Source: Pseudomonadota bacterium (GTDB lineage Bacteria; Pseudomonadota; Gammaproteobacteria; Burkholderiales; Burkholderiaceae_E). Taken from it: a DNA stretch of 37,788 nucleotides. Position 1 is the first letter of the stretch. Every line of letters starts with the position of its first letter. Under the pieces are notes generated by a model. That model saw only the letters and a program-made list of their open reading frames with translations. It was not told the DNA's origin and searched no databases. Shown here piece after piece: positions 1-8,741 of the stretch. The position numbers and the translations under genes were made by a program. Location of the stretch: assembly GCA_029779435.1 (NCBI GenBank), contig JAKPAM010000228.1, forward strand, positions 1-37,788, given 5' to 3'.

Positions 1-1
1 G

Positions 2-1702
2 TCCGGGCAGGTCGATTACCTGGTGTTCGACTATCTGGCCGAGGTCACGATGTCGATCATGACCGGCCAGCGCGCCCGCGACCCGCAGGCCGGGTATGCG
101 GTCGATTTCGTGCAGATCACGATGCGGCAGTTGCTGCCCGAGCTCAAGCGCCAGGGCGTCAAGGTCGTCGCCAATGCCGGCGGGGTCAATCCGTTGGCCT
201 GCCGCGATGCGCTGCGCCGGGTGGCCGATGAATTGAACGTGCCGCTGAAGATCGGCGTCGTGCTCGGCGACGACCTGCTCGCGCAGTCCGACGCGCTGCG
301 GGCGCAGGGCATCACCGAGATGTTCGATGGCAGCGCGTTTCCCGCCAAGCCGCTGAGCATCAACGCTTACCTTGGCGCCACGCCGATCGCCGAGGCGCTC
401 GACGCCGGCTGCGACGTGGTCATTACCGGGCGATGCGTCGATTCGGCCGTCACGCTGGGGGTGCTGCTGCACGAGTTCCAATGGGCGTCCGATGATTGGG
501 ATCGGCTCGCGCAGGGCTCGCTGGCCGGCCACCTGATCGAGTGCGGCGCGCAGTGCACGGGCGGGTTGTTCACCGACTGGGACCGGGTACCCGATTGGGA
601 GAACATCGGTTCACCGATCGTGGAGGCCAGCGCGGACGGCAGCTTCGTCGTTACCAAGCCGCCCGGCACCGGCGGGCTGGTCGAGCCGGCCAGCGTCGGC
701 GAGCAACTGCTGTACGAGATCGGTGATCCGCGTGCGTACCTGATGCCGGACGTCAGCTGCGACTTCACGCAGGTGCGCTTCGAGACGGTGGGCGACCAGC
801 GGGTGCGGGTCAGCGGCGCGCGCGGACGGCCGCCGACGCCGACCTACAAGGTCAGCACCACGTACATGGACGGCTACAAGAACACCGCGATCCTGGTCAT
901 CGGCGGCGAGCGGGCGGCGGCCAAGGCCAAGCGCACCGGCGAGGCGATCCTCGCCCGCACGGCCAAGATGCTCGCGCAGCAGGGGTTGCCCGGCTACACC
1001 GAGACGCGGATCGAGGTGGTCGGCGCCGAGGACATGTTCGGCGCGCACGCCAATCCGGTGTCGCGTGAAGTCGTGCTGAAAATGGCCGTCAAGAGCCGCT
1101 CCAAGGAAAGCCTGGCGCTGTTCGCGCGCGAATTCGTGGCCCCCGGCACGTCGATGGCGCCGGGCACGACCGGCTTGGTCGCCGGACGGCCGTCGCCGTC
1201 GCCGGTGATCCGTCTGTTCTCGTTCCTGCTCGACAAGGGCCAGGTGCCGGTGCGGATCGACGTCGACGGCGAATCGCGGGAAGTGGCGATCCTGCCCGGC
1301 GACGCCCGGGCGCCCGAGCTGCCGGCCGCGATCCAGTACGACGTCGCGCCGCTGGCCGCGATGGCGGCCGGGACGCGCACGGTGCCGCTGATCACGCTGG
1401 CGTACGGGCGATCGGGCGACAAGGGCGACAAGGCCAACATCGGCCTGATCGCGCGGCAGCCCGCTTATCTGCCGCTGATCCTGCGCTGGGTCACGGCCGA
1501 GCGGGTCGCTGCGTATTTCGCGCACTATGGTCCGAGCCGCGTCGAGCGCTTCGACCTGCCGGGCTTCGATGCCGTCAATTTCCTGCTCCATGACACGCTG
1601 GGCGGCGGCGGCGTCACGTCGCTGCGGACCGACAACCTCGCGAAGGCCTTCGCGCAGGTGCTGCTGACGATGCCGGTGCCCGTCCCGGAATCGTTCGCCT
1701 GA
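2..1702 (+). CDS. AtuA-family (DUF1446) protein, 5' end outside window
   Basis: The frame is open from base 2, and the residues before the GTG at 23 (SGQVDYLV) continue the family's conserved N-terminal part, so the true start lies upstream of the window. The first about 440 visible residues form the AtuA/DUF1446 domain, with VFDYLAEVTMSIM and NAGGVNPLAC near the start. From about residue 455 a second, ferredoxin-fold-like domain follows, marked by RSGDKGDKANIG (1409-1444), which is often a separate or fused C-terminal module in this family. AtuA proteins are linked to acyclic terpene (citronellol/geraniol) and other branched acyl-CoA catabolism, but the exact reaction is not established. Upstream partners such as a carboxylase or enoyl-CoA hydratase are not visible, so the pathway cannot be fixed. 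The family call is firm; terpene use is only a possibility. Confidence 0.9.
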   Translation, partial: SGQVDYLVFDYLAEVTMSIMTGQRARDPQAGYAVDFVQITMRQLLPELKRQGVKVVANAGGVNPLACRDALRRVADELNVPLKIGVVLGDDLLAQSDALRAQGITEMFDGSAFPAKPLSINAYLGATPIAEALDAGCDVVITGRCVDSAVTLGVLLHEFQWASDDWDRLAQGSLAGHLIECGAQCTGGLFTDWDRVPDWENIGSPIVEASADGSFVVTKPPGTGGLVEPASVGEQLLYEIGDPRAYLMPDVSCDFTQVRFETVGDQRVRVSGARGRPPTPTYKVSTTYMDGYKNTAILVIGGERAAAKAKRTGEAILARTAKMLAQQGLPGYTETRIEVVGAEDMFGAHANPVSREVVLKMAVKSRSKESLALFAREFVAPGTSMAPGTTGLVAGRPSPSPVIRLFSFLLDKGQVPVRIDVDGESREVAILPGDARAPELPAAIQYDVAPLAAMAAGTRTVPLITLAYGRSGDKGDKANIGLIARQPAYLPLILRWVTAERVAAYFAHYGPSRVERFDLPGFDAVNFLLHDTLGGGGVTSLRTDNLAKAFAQVLLTMPVPVPESFA

Positions 1703-1724
1703 AGAACGCCTGCCCCAAACTGGT

Positions 1725-1752
1725 GCCGCGCCCGTGTGTCGTCGGGCGCGGC
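1725..1752 (+). terminator. Perfect 10-bp stem-loop after the AtuA gene
   Basis: GCCGCGCCCG (1725-1734) and CGGGCGCGGC (1743-1752) are perfect inverted repeats around an 8-nt loop, starting 22 bases after the stop codon. The tract that follows (CCTGTCTCC) is only weakly U-rich, so this may be a factor-assisted terminator or an RNA-stabilising end rather than a classical intrinsic one. It separates the AtuA gene from the next operon. Confidence 0.55.
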
Positions 1753-1826
1753 CCTGTCTCCCCGGCCCCCATCGGGTTCGTGCCGCGCAATCCTTGCCGG
1801 GGTCCGCGCCAGTGTTTGCACCAGCA

Positions 1827-1855
1827 TTGCTCATTGCTGGAAATACGCGTGTAAT
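1827..1855 (+). promoter_or_regulatory. Candidate sigma70 promoter for the ATP-grasp/Anbu operon
   Basis: TTGCTC (1827-1832) and TGTAAT (1850-1855) are separated by exactly 17 bases, in the least GC-rich part of the 326-base gap 1703-2028. The -10 matches consensus at five of six positions, the -35 only partly. It would give a leader of about 165 bases before the ATG at 2029. Apart from the hairpin at 1725-1752, nothing else stands out in this gap. This is a pattern match only. Confidence 0.35.
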
Positions 1856-2028
1856 CGATCGGTTCCGACCTCCTGTCCGGCTATCGCGGCGTCCGCATCG
1901 CACTGCCGGGTGACGGGTATCGGCGCGCCCATCTGGTGCAAATCGCCCGGATCCGCGCTGGCACGGGATGTGCAGTGAGGAGGAGCGATCCGTCGCGACG
2001 GTCGTATCCAAGGCAAGGGCAGGGGACC

Positions 2029-3444
2029 ATGAGTAAAGATTTCTACGACGAGATGTACTCGGCGCCGGGCGTGCCGCGACCGCATTACGAAGCGTTCGCC
2101 CACTGGATGGATTCGACGCCGCCCGAGGTCATCGCGCGCAAGCGGGACGAGGCGGACGTCGCCTTCCACCGTGTCGGCATCACGTTCACCGTCTATGGCG
2201 AGGATGCCGGCAACGAACGGTTGATCCCGTTCGACCTGGTGCCGCGCATCATTCCGACCAACGAATGGGAGCGCATCTCGGCCGGCTTGCGCCAGCGGGT
2301 CAAGGCGCTCAATGCGTTCCTGCACGACGTCTATCACGACCAGGAGATCCTGCGGGCCGGCAAGATCCCGGCGGACAAGGTGCTGCAGAACGCGCAGTTC
2401 CGTCGCGAGATGATCGGCGTCGACGTGCCGGGCCGCATCTACGCGCACATCGCCGGCGTCGATCTGGTGCGCGCCGATGCGGGCGAGTACTACGTGCTCG
2501 AAGACAACCTGCGCACGCCGTCGGGCGTGTCGTACATGCTCGAAGACCGCAAGATGATGATGCGGCTCGTGCCCGAACTGTTCGAGCAGTTGCGTATCGC
2601 GCCGGTCGACCACTATCCGGACCTGCTGCTCGAGAACCTGCGCGCCGTCGCGCCCATCGCCGGCGGCGACACGAACGTCGTCGTGCTGACGCCCGGGCAG
2701 TACAACAGCGCTTATTTCGAGCATGCGTTCCTCGCGCAGCAGATGGGCGTGCAACTGGTCGAAGGCACCGACCTGTTCGTCCGGGACGACACCGTCTACA
2801 TGCGCACGACGATGGGGCCGCGGCGCGTCGACGTCATCTATCGCCGGATCGACGACGACTTCATCGATCCGCTGGCGTTCCGCAAGGATTCGGTGCTGGG
2901 CGTGCCGGGGCTGATGAACGCTTATCGCGCCGGCCGCGTGACGCTGGCCAACGCGGTCGGCACCGGCGTGGCCGACGACAAGGCGATGTACGTGCACGTG
3001 CCCGACATGATCCGGTTCTATTTCGGCGAGGAACCGATCCTGTCGAACGTGCCGACCTGGGAGTTGAGCAAGCCCGCCGACCTGAAGGAGGTGCTCGCGC
3101 GCCTGCCCGAACTGGTCGTCAAGGAAGTCCATGGTTCGGGCGGCTACGGCATGCTGATCGGGCCGACCGCCACGAAAGAGGAGATCGCCTTGTTCAGGGA
3201 AAAGATCCTGGCGCGGCCGAGCAACTACATCGCGCAGACCACGCTGTCGCTGTCGACGTGCCCGACCCTCGTCGAGAACGGTGTCGCGCCGCGCCACGTC
3301 GACCTGCGTCCGTTCGTGCTGTCAGGCAAGGACATCAAGATGGTCCCCGGCGGCCTGACGCGCGTGGCGCTGCGCGAGGGGTCGCTGGTGGTCAACTCGT
3401 CGCAGGGCGGCGGGACCAAGGACACCTGGATCCTGGAGAATTGA
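2029..3444 (+). CDS. Circularly permuted ATP-grasp type 2 protein (COG2308)
   Basis: A 471-residue protein starting at ATG 2029, preceded by AGGGGA; a longer upstream frame exists but adds unrelated sequence. It is a full-length circularly permuted ATP-grasp protein of the COG2308 type. Visible marks are VLEDNLRTPSG (about residues 156-166), which carries acidic and Asn residues of the kind that bind Mg-ATP, and the Gly-rich KEVHGSGGYGM (about 365-375). ATP-grasp enzymes join a carboxylate to an amine through an acyl-phosphate, and this subfamily is predicted to make peptide-like amide bonds; no substrate is known. Its stop is one base from the start of the alpha-E gene, and Anbu and a transglutaminase follow, the classic neighbourhood of this family. 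The family call is secure, the substrate unknown. Confidence 0.93.
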   Translation: MSKDFYDEMYSAPGVPRPHYEAFAHWMDSTPPEVIARKRDEADVAFHRVGITFTVYGEDAGNERLIPFDLVPRIIPTNEWERISAGLRQRVKALNAFLHDVYHDQEILRAGKIPADKVLQNAQFRREMIGVDVPGRIYAHIAGVDLVRADAGEYYVLEDNLRTPSGVSYMLEDRKMMMRLVPELFEQLRIAPVDHYPDLLLENLRAVAPIAGGDTNVVVLTPGQYNSAYFEHAFLAQQMGVQLVEGTDLFVRDDTVYMRTTMGPRRVDVIYRRIDDDFIDPLAFRKDSVLGVPGLMNAYRAGRVTLANAVGTGVADDKAMYVHVPDMIRFYFGEEPILSNVPTWELSKPADLKEVLARLPELVVKEVHGSGGYGMLIGPTATKEEIALFREKILARPSNYIAQTTLSLSTCPTLVENGVAPRHVDLRPFVLSGKDIKMVPGGLTRVALREGSLVVNSSQGGGTKDTWILEN

Positions 3445-3445
3445 C

Positions 3446-4396
3446 ATGATGCTCTCCAGTACCGCCGATCACCTGTTCTGGATGGCGCGCAGCATGGAGC
3501 GCGCCGAGAACGTCGCCCGGATGCTCGACGTCACTTATCGGATGTCGCTGCTCAAGCAATCGACCGCCCAGCCGTTCCAGGAGTGGGGCGCGATGCTGAG
3601 CATCAGCGGCATGTACACCGAGTTCCTGAACCGGCACGAGTTCGTCAACGCCGAGAACGTCATCCACTTCATGACGATCGACGAGAGCAATCCGTCCGGC
3701 ATCGTCAACTGCCTGCGCACCGCCCGCGAGAATGCCCGGGCCGTGCGCGGCTCGATCAGCTCCGAGATGTGGGAAGCGCTGAACCACACCTGGCTCGAGA
3801 TCCGCAACCACGCGGCGCGGGGCCTGACGGTCAGCACCGCGCAGGGGTTCTTCGAGTGGGTCAAGGAGCGCTCGAACCTGTCGCGCGGCATCACGCTGGG
3901 CACGATGCTGCAGGACGACGGTTTCCGCTTCATGCGGATGGGGACGTTCATCGAACGGGCCGACAACACCGCGCGGATTCTCGACGTCAAGTACCACGTG
4001 CTGCTGCCCAGCCTGGCCGACGTCGGCGGCGCGGCCGACTATTACCAGTGGGGCGCGCTGCTGCGCTCGGTCAGCGGCTTCGAGTCGTATCGCAAGGTCT
4101 ATCGCGACGTGATCACGCCGCGACGCGTCGCCGAGATGCTGATCCTGTCCGATACGATGCCGCGCTCGTTGCGCCATTGCATCGGCGAGGTCAACCGGCT
4201 CGTGCATCTGCTCGATCCGGCGCCGACCTCGTTGCTGAAGCGGCATTGCGGGATGCTCGACGCGGAGCTGCGGTTCGGCACCATCGAGGACGTCTTCGCG
4301 CAAGGGCTGCACGAGTACCTGACCAGCGTGCTGACGCGGATCAACGAGGTCGGTGATGCGATCAACAGCCGATTCTTCTGGCCGACCGACGAGTAA
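3446..4396 (+). CDS. Alpha-E domain protein (COG2307)
   Basis: A 316-residue protein, the usual length for the all-helical alpha-E family (DUF403). It begins MMLSSTADHLFWMARSMER, the characteristic N-terminus, and a second conserved stretch is FMRMGTFIERADNTARILD (about residues 163-181). GGAG lies seven bases before the ATG, and the gene starts one base after the ATP-grasp stop, so translation is probably coupled. No enzymatic activity is known. The protein is almost always encoded next to a COG2308 ATP-grasp and is thought to act with it as an accessory or second subunit. No signal peptide or membrane segment is seen, so it is likely cytoplasmic. Confidence 0.93.
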   Translation: MMLSSTADHLFWMARSMERAENVARMLDVTYRMSLLKQSTAQPFQEWGAMLSISGMYTEFLNRHEFVNAENVIHFMTIDESNPSGIVNCLRTARENARAVRGSISSEMWEALNHTWLEIRNHAARGLTVSTAQGFFEWVKERSNLSRGITLGTMLQDDGFRFMRMGTFIERADNTARILDVKYHVLLPSLADVGGAADYYQWGALLRSVSGFESYRKVYRDVITPRRVAEMLILSDTMPRSLRHCIGEVNRLVHLLDPAPTSLLKRHCGMLDAELRFGTIEDVFAQGLHEYLTSVLTRINEVGDAINSRFFWPTDE

Positions 4397-4472
4397 GCCC
4401 CGCCCGTGCCGGGCATGCCGCGCCCGGCGCGAGCGGCTCCGCGCCCCGACGATTCTTTGAAACGATGGACTC

Positions 4473-5204
4473 ATGACGTACTGTGTTGCGACGATGATCG
4501 AGGAAGGAATGGTGTTCGCGTCCGATTCGCGCACCAATGCTGGCGTCGACAACGTATCGACGTTCAAGAAGATGGCGATCTTCGAACAACCGGGTGATCG
4601 GGTGATCGTCATCGTCAATTCGGGTAATCTCGGCATCACGCAGGCCACGCTCAGCCACTTGAAGCAGGCGATCAAACGCGACGACGGCTCGCCGCACTTG
4701 ATGAACGTGGCCTCGATGTACGACGCGGCCGAACTGGTCGGCCACGCGCTGCGCGACGTGGGCATCAGCGATGGGCCGCATCTGCTTCGGAGCAATATCG
4801 ACTCCAGCGCCAATTTCATCATCGGCGGCCAGATCGGTCGCGAACGGATGCGGTTGTTCCTCGTCTATAGCGAAGGCAATTTCATCGAGGCGACCGAGGA
4901 CACGCCGTACTTCCAGATCGGCGAGACCAAGTACGGCAAGCCGGTCATCGACCGCATCATGCAGTCGGGCGCATCGATGAGCGACGCGGTCAAGTGCGTG
5001 CTGGTCTCGTTCGATTCGACGATGCGCAGCAATCTGTCGGTGGGGCTGCCGATCGATCTGTGCGTGTACGAGCGCGACGCGCTGGCCGTCACCCGTGTGC
5101 GCCGTTTCGGCGTCAAGGACGAATACATGCGCGCGCTCAGCTACCAGTGGAGCGAAGGGCTTCGCCGAGCGTTCCAGAGCGTGCCAGACATCGAATGGAA
5201 CTAA
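4473..5204 (+). CDS. Anbu, proteasome-like (HslV-related) peptidase (COG3484)
   Basis: A 243-residue proteasome beta-type protein, the normal Anbu length. It begins MTYCVATMIEEG; removal of Met exposes Thr1, the N-terminal nucleophile of this fold. Counting from that Thr, an Asp falls at position 17 in FASDSRTNAG and lysines at 31-32 in TFKKM, in the region of the catalytic Asp17 and Lys33 of HslV and proteasomes. Anbu (ancestral beta subunit) proteins form open rings or spirals rather than closed barrels, and their substrate is unknown. The gene lies 76 bases after the alpha-E gene and 3 bases before the transglutaminase gene, so it is part of one operon. No strong Shine-Dalgarno is seen. 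No separate unfoldase ATPase is encoded nearby, unlike hslUV. Confidence 0.93.
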   Translation: MTYCVATMIEEGMVFASDSRTNAGVDNVSTFKKMAIFEQPGDRVIVIVNSGNLGITQATLSHLKQAIKRDDGSPHLMNVASMYDAAELVGHALRDVGISDGPHLLRSNIDSSANFIIGGQIGRERMRLFLVYSEGNFIEATEDTPYFQIGETKYGKPVIDRIMQSGASMSDAVKCVLVSFDSTMRSNLSVGLPIDLCVYERDALAVTRVRRFGVKDEYMRALSYQWSEGLRRAFQSVPDIEWN

Positions 5205-5207
5205 TGC

Positions 5208-8200
5208 ATGACAATCCGGGTCGCCCTGAATCACCAGACGCACTACCGCTTCGATCGCCACGTCAAGCTCTGGCCGCATGAGATCCGGCTGCGGCCGTGC
5301 GCGCACGCGCGCACGCCGGTCAGCGGCTATTCGCTGCGCATCGAGCCGGCCAACCACTTCATCAACTGGCAGCAGGACGCTTATGGCAACTGGCTGGCGC
5401 GCATCGTCTTTCCGGAGCGCAGCGACCATCTGAGCATCACGGTCGACCTGGTCGCCGACATGGCGGTGATCAACCCGTTCGATTTCTTCATCGAGGAATA
5501 CGCCGAGACCTTCCCGTTCGCCTACCCGGACCTGTTGCGCGGCGAGTTGCAACCGTATCTGACACCGCAGCCGGCCGGACCGCGGGTCGCCGCGTTCCTC
5601 GACGGCACCCGCGCCGAGATGGCGCAGCGCGGATCGATGAACACCATCGATTTCCTCGTGTGGCTGAACCAGCGCGTGCAACGCCACGTCGACTACATCG
5701 TGCGGATGGAGCCCGGCGTGCAGACGCCGGACCAGACGCTGGAACTGGCGCTCGGCTCGTGCCGGGATTCGGGCTGGCTGTTGGTCGACCTGCTGCGCCA
5801 CATGGGGCTGGCGGCGCGTTTCGCGTCGGGCTACCTGATCCAGTTGACGGCCGACGTCAAGTCGCTCGATGGTCCGTCCGGCACCGAAAAGGATTTCACC
5901 GACCTGCATGCGTGGGCCGAGGTCTACGTGCCCGGCGCCGGCTGGATCGGCCTGGATCCGACATCGGGGCTGCTGACCGGCGAAGGGCATATCCCGCTGT
6001 CGTGCACGGCCGTGCCGGCGTCGGCCGCGCCGGTGATCGGCGCGACCGAGCCGTGCGAGGCGCATTTCGACTTCTCGATGGCCGTCTCGCGGATCCACGA
6101 GGATCCGCGCGTCACCAAGCCGTATACCGACGCGCAGTGGCGCGGCATCCTCGCGCTCGGCGACCAGGTCGATGCCGACCTGCAGGCGGGCGACGTGCGC
6201 CTGACGATGGGCGGCGAGCCGACCTTCGTGTCGATCGACGACATGGAAGGCGCCGAGTGGAACACGACCGCGATGTCGCCGGCCAAGCGCAGGCTGGCCG
6301 GCGAGTTGCTCGGGCGGCTCCAGCGGCGCTTCGCATCCGGCGCGCTGCTGCACTACGGGCAGGGCAAGTGGTATCCGGGCGAGCCGCTGCCGCGCTGGTC
6401 GCTGGGCTGCTACTGGCGTGCCGACGGCCAGCCGCTGTGGCGCGACCCGAGCCGCTTCGTCGACGACGCGCCCGCGGAGCGCGCCGGCGAGGGCCTCGGA
6501 TCGACGGGCATGGGCGATGGGATAAGCGAAAGCGGCGGCTCGAACGGAGGTGACGGCGGCGAAGACGCCGCGCGCCGCTTCATCGACGAATTGGCCAGCC
6601 AGCTCGGCTTGTCGACCGATTTCGTGATTCCCGCCTATGAAGACGTCATGCAGGCGATAGGACACGAGCAGTCGTGGCCGTTGAACTTCGACGTGCTGGC
6701 GCGGCGCCTGGACGAGGCGGACGAGCGGCGGCGGATCGCGCGGCTGATCGAGACCGGGCTCGGCGGCGTGGTCGGCTACGTGTTGCCGCTCAAGCCCGCG
6801 CACGCCGGTTGGCGGCCCGGCGGCGACCAGGCGATCGGCTGGCGTTCGTCGCCGTGGCCACTGCGGCGCGAGCATCTGTTCCTGATCGGCGGCGACTCGC
6901 CGATGGGACTGCGGTTGCCGCTGGCTTCGCTGCCGTGGGTCGCTCCCGAGGATCAGGAGCCGGCGTTCGCGCGCGATCCGTTCGAGGCCGGGGATGCGCT
7001 GCCGGATGCCGGCCGGCGCCGCCGCGCGCAGGCCGCGCGGCATCGCGAACAGCGCGACCATGATCCGAAGGAGATCATCCACACGGCGTTGTGCGTGCAG
7101 GTGCGCGACGGCGTGCTGCACGTGTTCATGCCGCCGATGACGCTGCTCGAGGAATACGTCGATCTGTTGTCGGCGATCGAGGATTCGGCGGCGGCGCTCG
7201 ACATCCGTCTGCGCATCGAAGGCTATGGGCCGCCTTCCGACGAGCGCGTGCGCGAGCTGAAAGTGACGCCGGATCCGGGCGTCATCGAGGTCAATATCCA
7301 GCCGTCCGCGTCGTGGCGCGAACTGGTCGACAACACGACCGTGCTGTATGAAGAAGCGCGGCTGACCCGGTTGGGTACCGAGAAGTTCATGCTGGACGGC
7401 AAGCACGCCGGCACCGGGGGCGGCAACCACGTCGTGATCGGCGGACGCACGCCGGACGACAGCCCCTGCCTGCGCCGTCCCGACCTGTTGATGAGCCTGA
7501 TCACGTACTGGCAGAACCATCCGGCGCTGTCGTACCTGTTCTCGGGCATGTTCATCGGGCCGACGAGTCAGGCGCCGCGCGTCGACGAGGCTCGGCACGA
7601 GAGCCTGTACGAGCTGGAGATCGCGTTCGAGCAGATGGCCGCGCGCCTGCGGCCGGGTGAGAGCAGCCTGCAGCCGTGGCTGATCGACCGGCTGCTGCGC
7701 AATCTGCTCGTCGACCTGTCGGGCAACACGCATCGCGCCGAGTTCTGCATCGACAAGCTGTATTCGCCCGATGGCCCGACCGGGCGGCTCGGGCTGCTCG
7801 AATTCCGCGGCTTCGAGATGCCGCCGCACGCGCAGATGAGCCTGGTGCAGACGCTGCTGCTGCGCGCGATGGTGGCCCGGTTCTGGCAGCAGCCCCATGC
7901 GCATCGGTTGATCCGCTGGGGCACCGGACTGCACGATCGCTTCCTGCTGCCGTACTACGTGGCCGAGGACATGCGCGACGTCGTCGACGATCTGCGACGC
8001 TGGGGTTATCCGTTCGATTTCGCATGGATCGCGCCGTTTCTCGAATTCCGCTTCCCCCGGCTCGGGTCCGTCGTCTACCAGGGCATCGAGATCGAGTTGC
8101 GGCAGGCGATCGAACCCTGGCACGTGCTGGGCGAGCAGGTCTCGCAGAGCGGCACGTCGCGCTACGTGGATTCGTCGGTCGAGCGCCTGCAGGTCCGCGT

Positions 8201-8606
8201 GCGCAACATGACCGATGGCCGCCACCAGGTCGTCTGCAACGGCCGTCCGCTGCCGTTGACCGCGACCGGCGTGCCGGGCGAGTTCGTCGCCGGGGTCCGC
8301 TATCGCGCATGGGCGCCGCCGTCGGCGCTGCATCCGACGATCGGCATTCACTCGCCGCTGGTGTTCGACGTCGTCGACGATTGGAGCGGCCGGTCGATCG
8401 GAGGCTGCACTTATCACGTGTCGCATCCGGGCGGACGCAACTTCGAGACGTTTCCGGTCAACGCGAACGAAGCCGAGGGCCGGCGCTTCGCGCGATTCTG
8501 GGACCATGGCCACACGCCTGGGCCGATGCAGGTGTTCGCCGAGGCGCGCAATCCCGACTATCCGCGCACGCTGGACCTGCGGCGCGCGCCGAGGAGGGCG
8601 ATCTGA
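5208..8606 (+). CDS. Large transglutaminase-like / DUF2126 fusion protein (COG1305-COG4196)
   Basis: An 1132-residue protein whose ATG lies 3 bases after the Anbu stop. Residues 1 to about 80 form the bacterial transglutaminase N-terminal beta domain. A papain-like transglutaminase core follows, with the full triad in order: Cys185 (LGSCRDSGWL), His234 (DLHAWAEVY) and Asp250 (GLDPTSG). From about residue 330 (MGGEPTFVSIDD) to the end it is a DUF2126 region, with HAGTGGGNHVVIGG and HRAEFCIDKLYSP among its conserved stretches. A Gly/Ser/Asp-rich insertion (about residues 422-447) interrupts DUF2126. There is no signal peptide. Proteins of this fold in bacteria usually act as cysteine peptidases or amidases, so the protein probably cleaves or exchanges an amide bond on whatever the upstream ATP-grasp makes. 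The family is certain, the substrate unknown. Confidence 0.93.
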   Translation: MTIRVALNHQTHYRFDRHVKLWPHEIRLRPCAHARTPVSGYSLRIEPANHFINWQQDAYGNWLARIVFPERSDHLSITVDLVADMAVINPFDFFIEEYAETFPFAYPDLLRGELQPYLTPQPAGPRVAAFLDGTRAEMAQRGSMNTIDFLVWLNQRVQRHVDYIVRMEPGVQTPDQTLELALGSCRDSGWLLVDLLRHMGLAARFASGYLIQLTADVKSLDGPSGTEKDFTDLHAWAEVYVPGAGWIGLDPTSGLLTGEGHIPLSCTAVPASAAPVIGATEPCEAHFDFSMAVSRIHEDPRVTKPYTDAQWRGILALGDQVDADLQAGDVRLTMGGEPTFVSIDDMEGAEWNTTAMSPAKRRLAGELLGRLQRRFASGALLHYGQGKWYPGEPLPRWSLGCYWRADGQPLWRDPSRFVDDAPAERAGEGLGSTGMGDGISESGGSNGGDGGEDAARRFIDELASQLGLSTDFVIPAYEDVMQAIGHEQSWPLNFDVLARRLDEADERRRIARLIETGLGGVVGYVLPLKPAHAGWRPGGDQAIGWRSSPWPLRREHLFLIGGDSPMGLRLPLASLPWVAPEDQEPAFARDPFEAGDALPDAGRRRRAQAARHREQRDHDPKEIIHTALCVQVRDGVLHVFMPPMTLLEEYVDLLSAIEDSAAALDIRLRIEGYGPPSDERVRELKVTPDPGVIEVNIQPSASWRELVDNTTVLYEEARLTRLGTEKFMLDGKHAGTGGGNHVVIGGRTPDDSPCLRRPDLLMSLITYWQNHPALSYLFSGMFIGPTSQAPRVDEARHESLYELEIAFEQMAARLRPGESSLQPWLIDRLLRNLLVDLSGNTHRAEFCIDKLYSPDGPTGRLGLLEFRGFEMPPHAQMSLVQTLLLRAMVARFWQQPHAHRLIRWGTGLHDRFLLPYYVAEDMRDVVDDLRRWGYPFDFAWIAPFLEFRFPRLGSVVYQGIEIELRQAIEPWHVLGEQVSQSGTSRYVDSSVERLQVRVRNMTDGRHQVVCNGRPLPLTATGVPGEFVAGVRYRAWAPPSALHPTIGIHSPLVFDVVDDWSGRSIGGCTYHVSHPGGRNFETFPVNANEAEGRRFARFWDHGHTPGPMQVFAEARNPDYPRTLDLRRAPRRAI

Positions 8607-8622
8607 GGATCGGCCAGAGCGC

Positions 8623-8661
8623 AGGCCTCGCCTCGAAGGTGCGGTCGAGCGAGGCAGGCCT
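8623..8661 (+). terminator. Stem-loop closing the Anbu operon
   Basis: AGGCCT-C-GCCTCG (8623-8635) pairs with CGAGGC-AGGCCT (8650-8661), giving a 12-bp stem with one bulged C and a 14-nt loop, 16 bases after the transglutaminase stop. No run of T follows, so it could stop transcription with help from Rho or only protect the 3' end. Confidence 0.45.
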
Positions 8662-8703
8662 ATTCCGGCACTGAGGGCGCTCCGGCGATAGTGGCGGGGG
8701 CGG

Positions 8704-8723
8704 CTCCCGCCTCCAGGCGGGAG
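8704..8723. terminator. Perfect hairpin between convergent genes
   Basis: CTCCCGCC (8704-8711), loop TCCA, GGCGGGAG (8716-8723) form a perfect 8-bp hairpin in the gap between the plus-strand Anbu operon and the minus-strand phaZ gene, 18 bases beyond the phaZ stop. It reads the same from both sides and could serve both transcripts; there is no U-tract on either side. Confidence 0.5.
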
Positions 8724-8741
8724 TGACTCACGTGCCGGAGC

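Noticed and set aside
611..8513. Very long open frames on the strand opposite to the AtuA, ATP-grasp and transglutaminase genes (up to 1383 codons)
   Set aside because: These are shadows of high-GC coding sequence. They are rich in Arg, Ala, Gln and His without domain patterns, while the other strand carries clear families.
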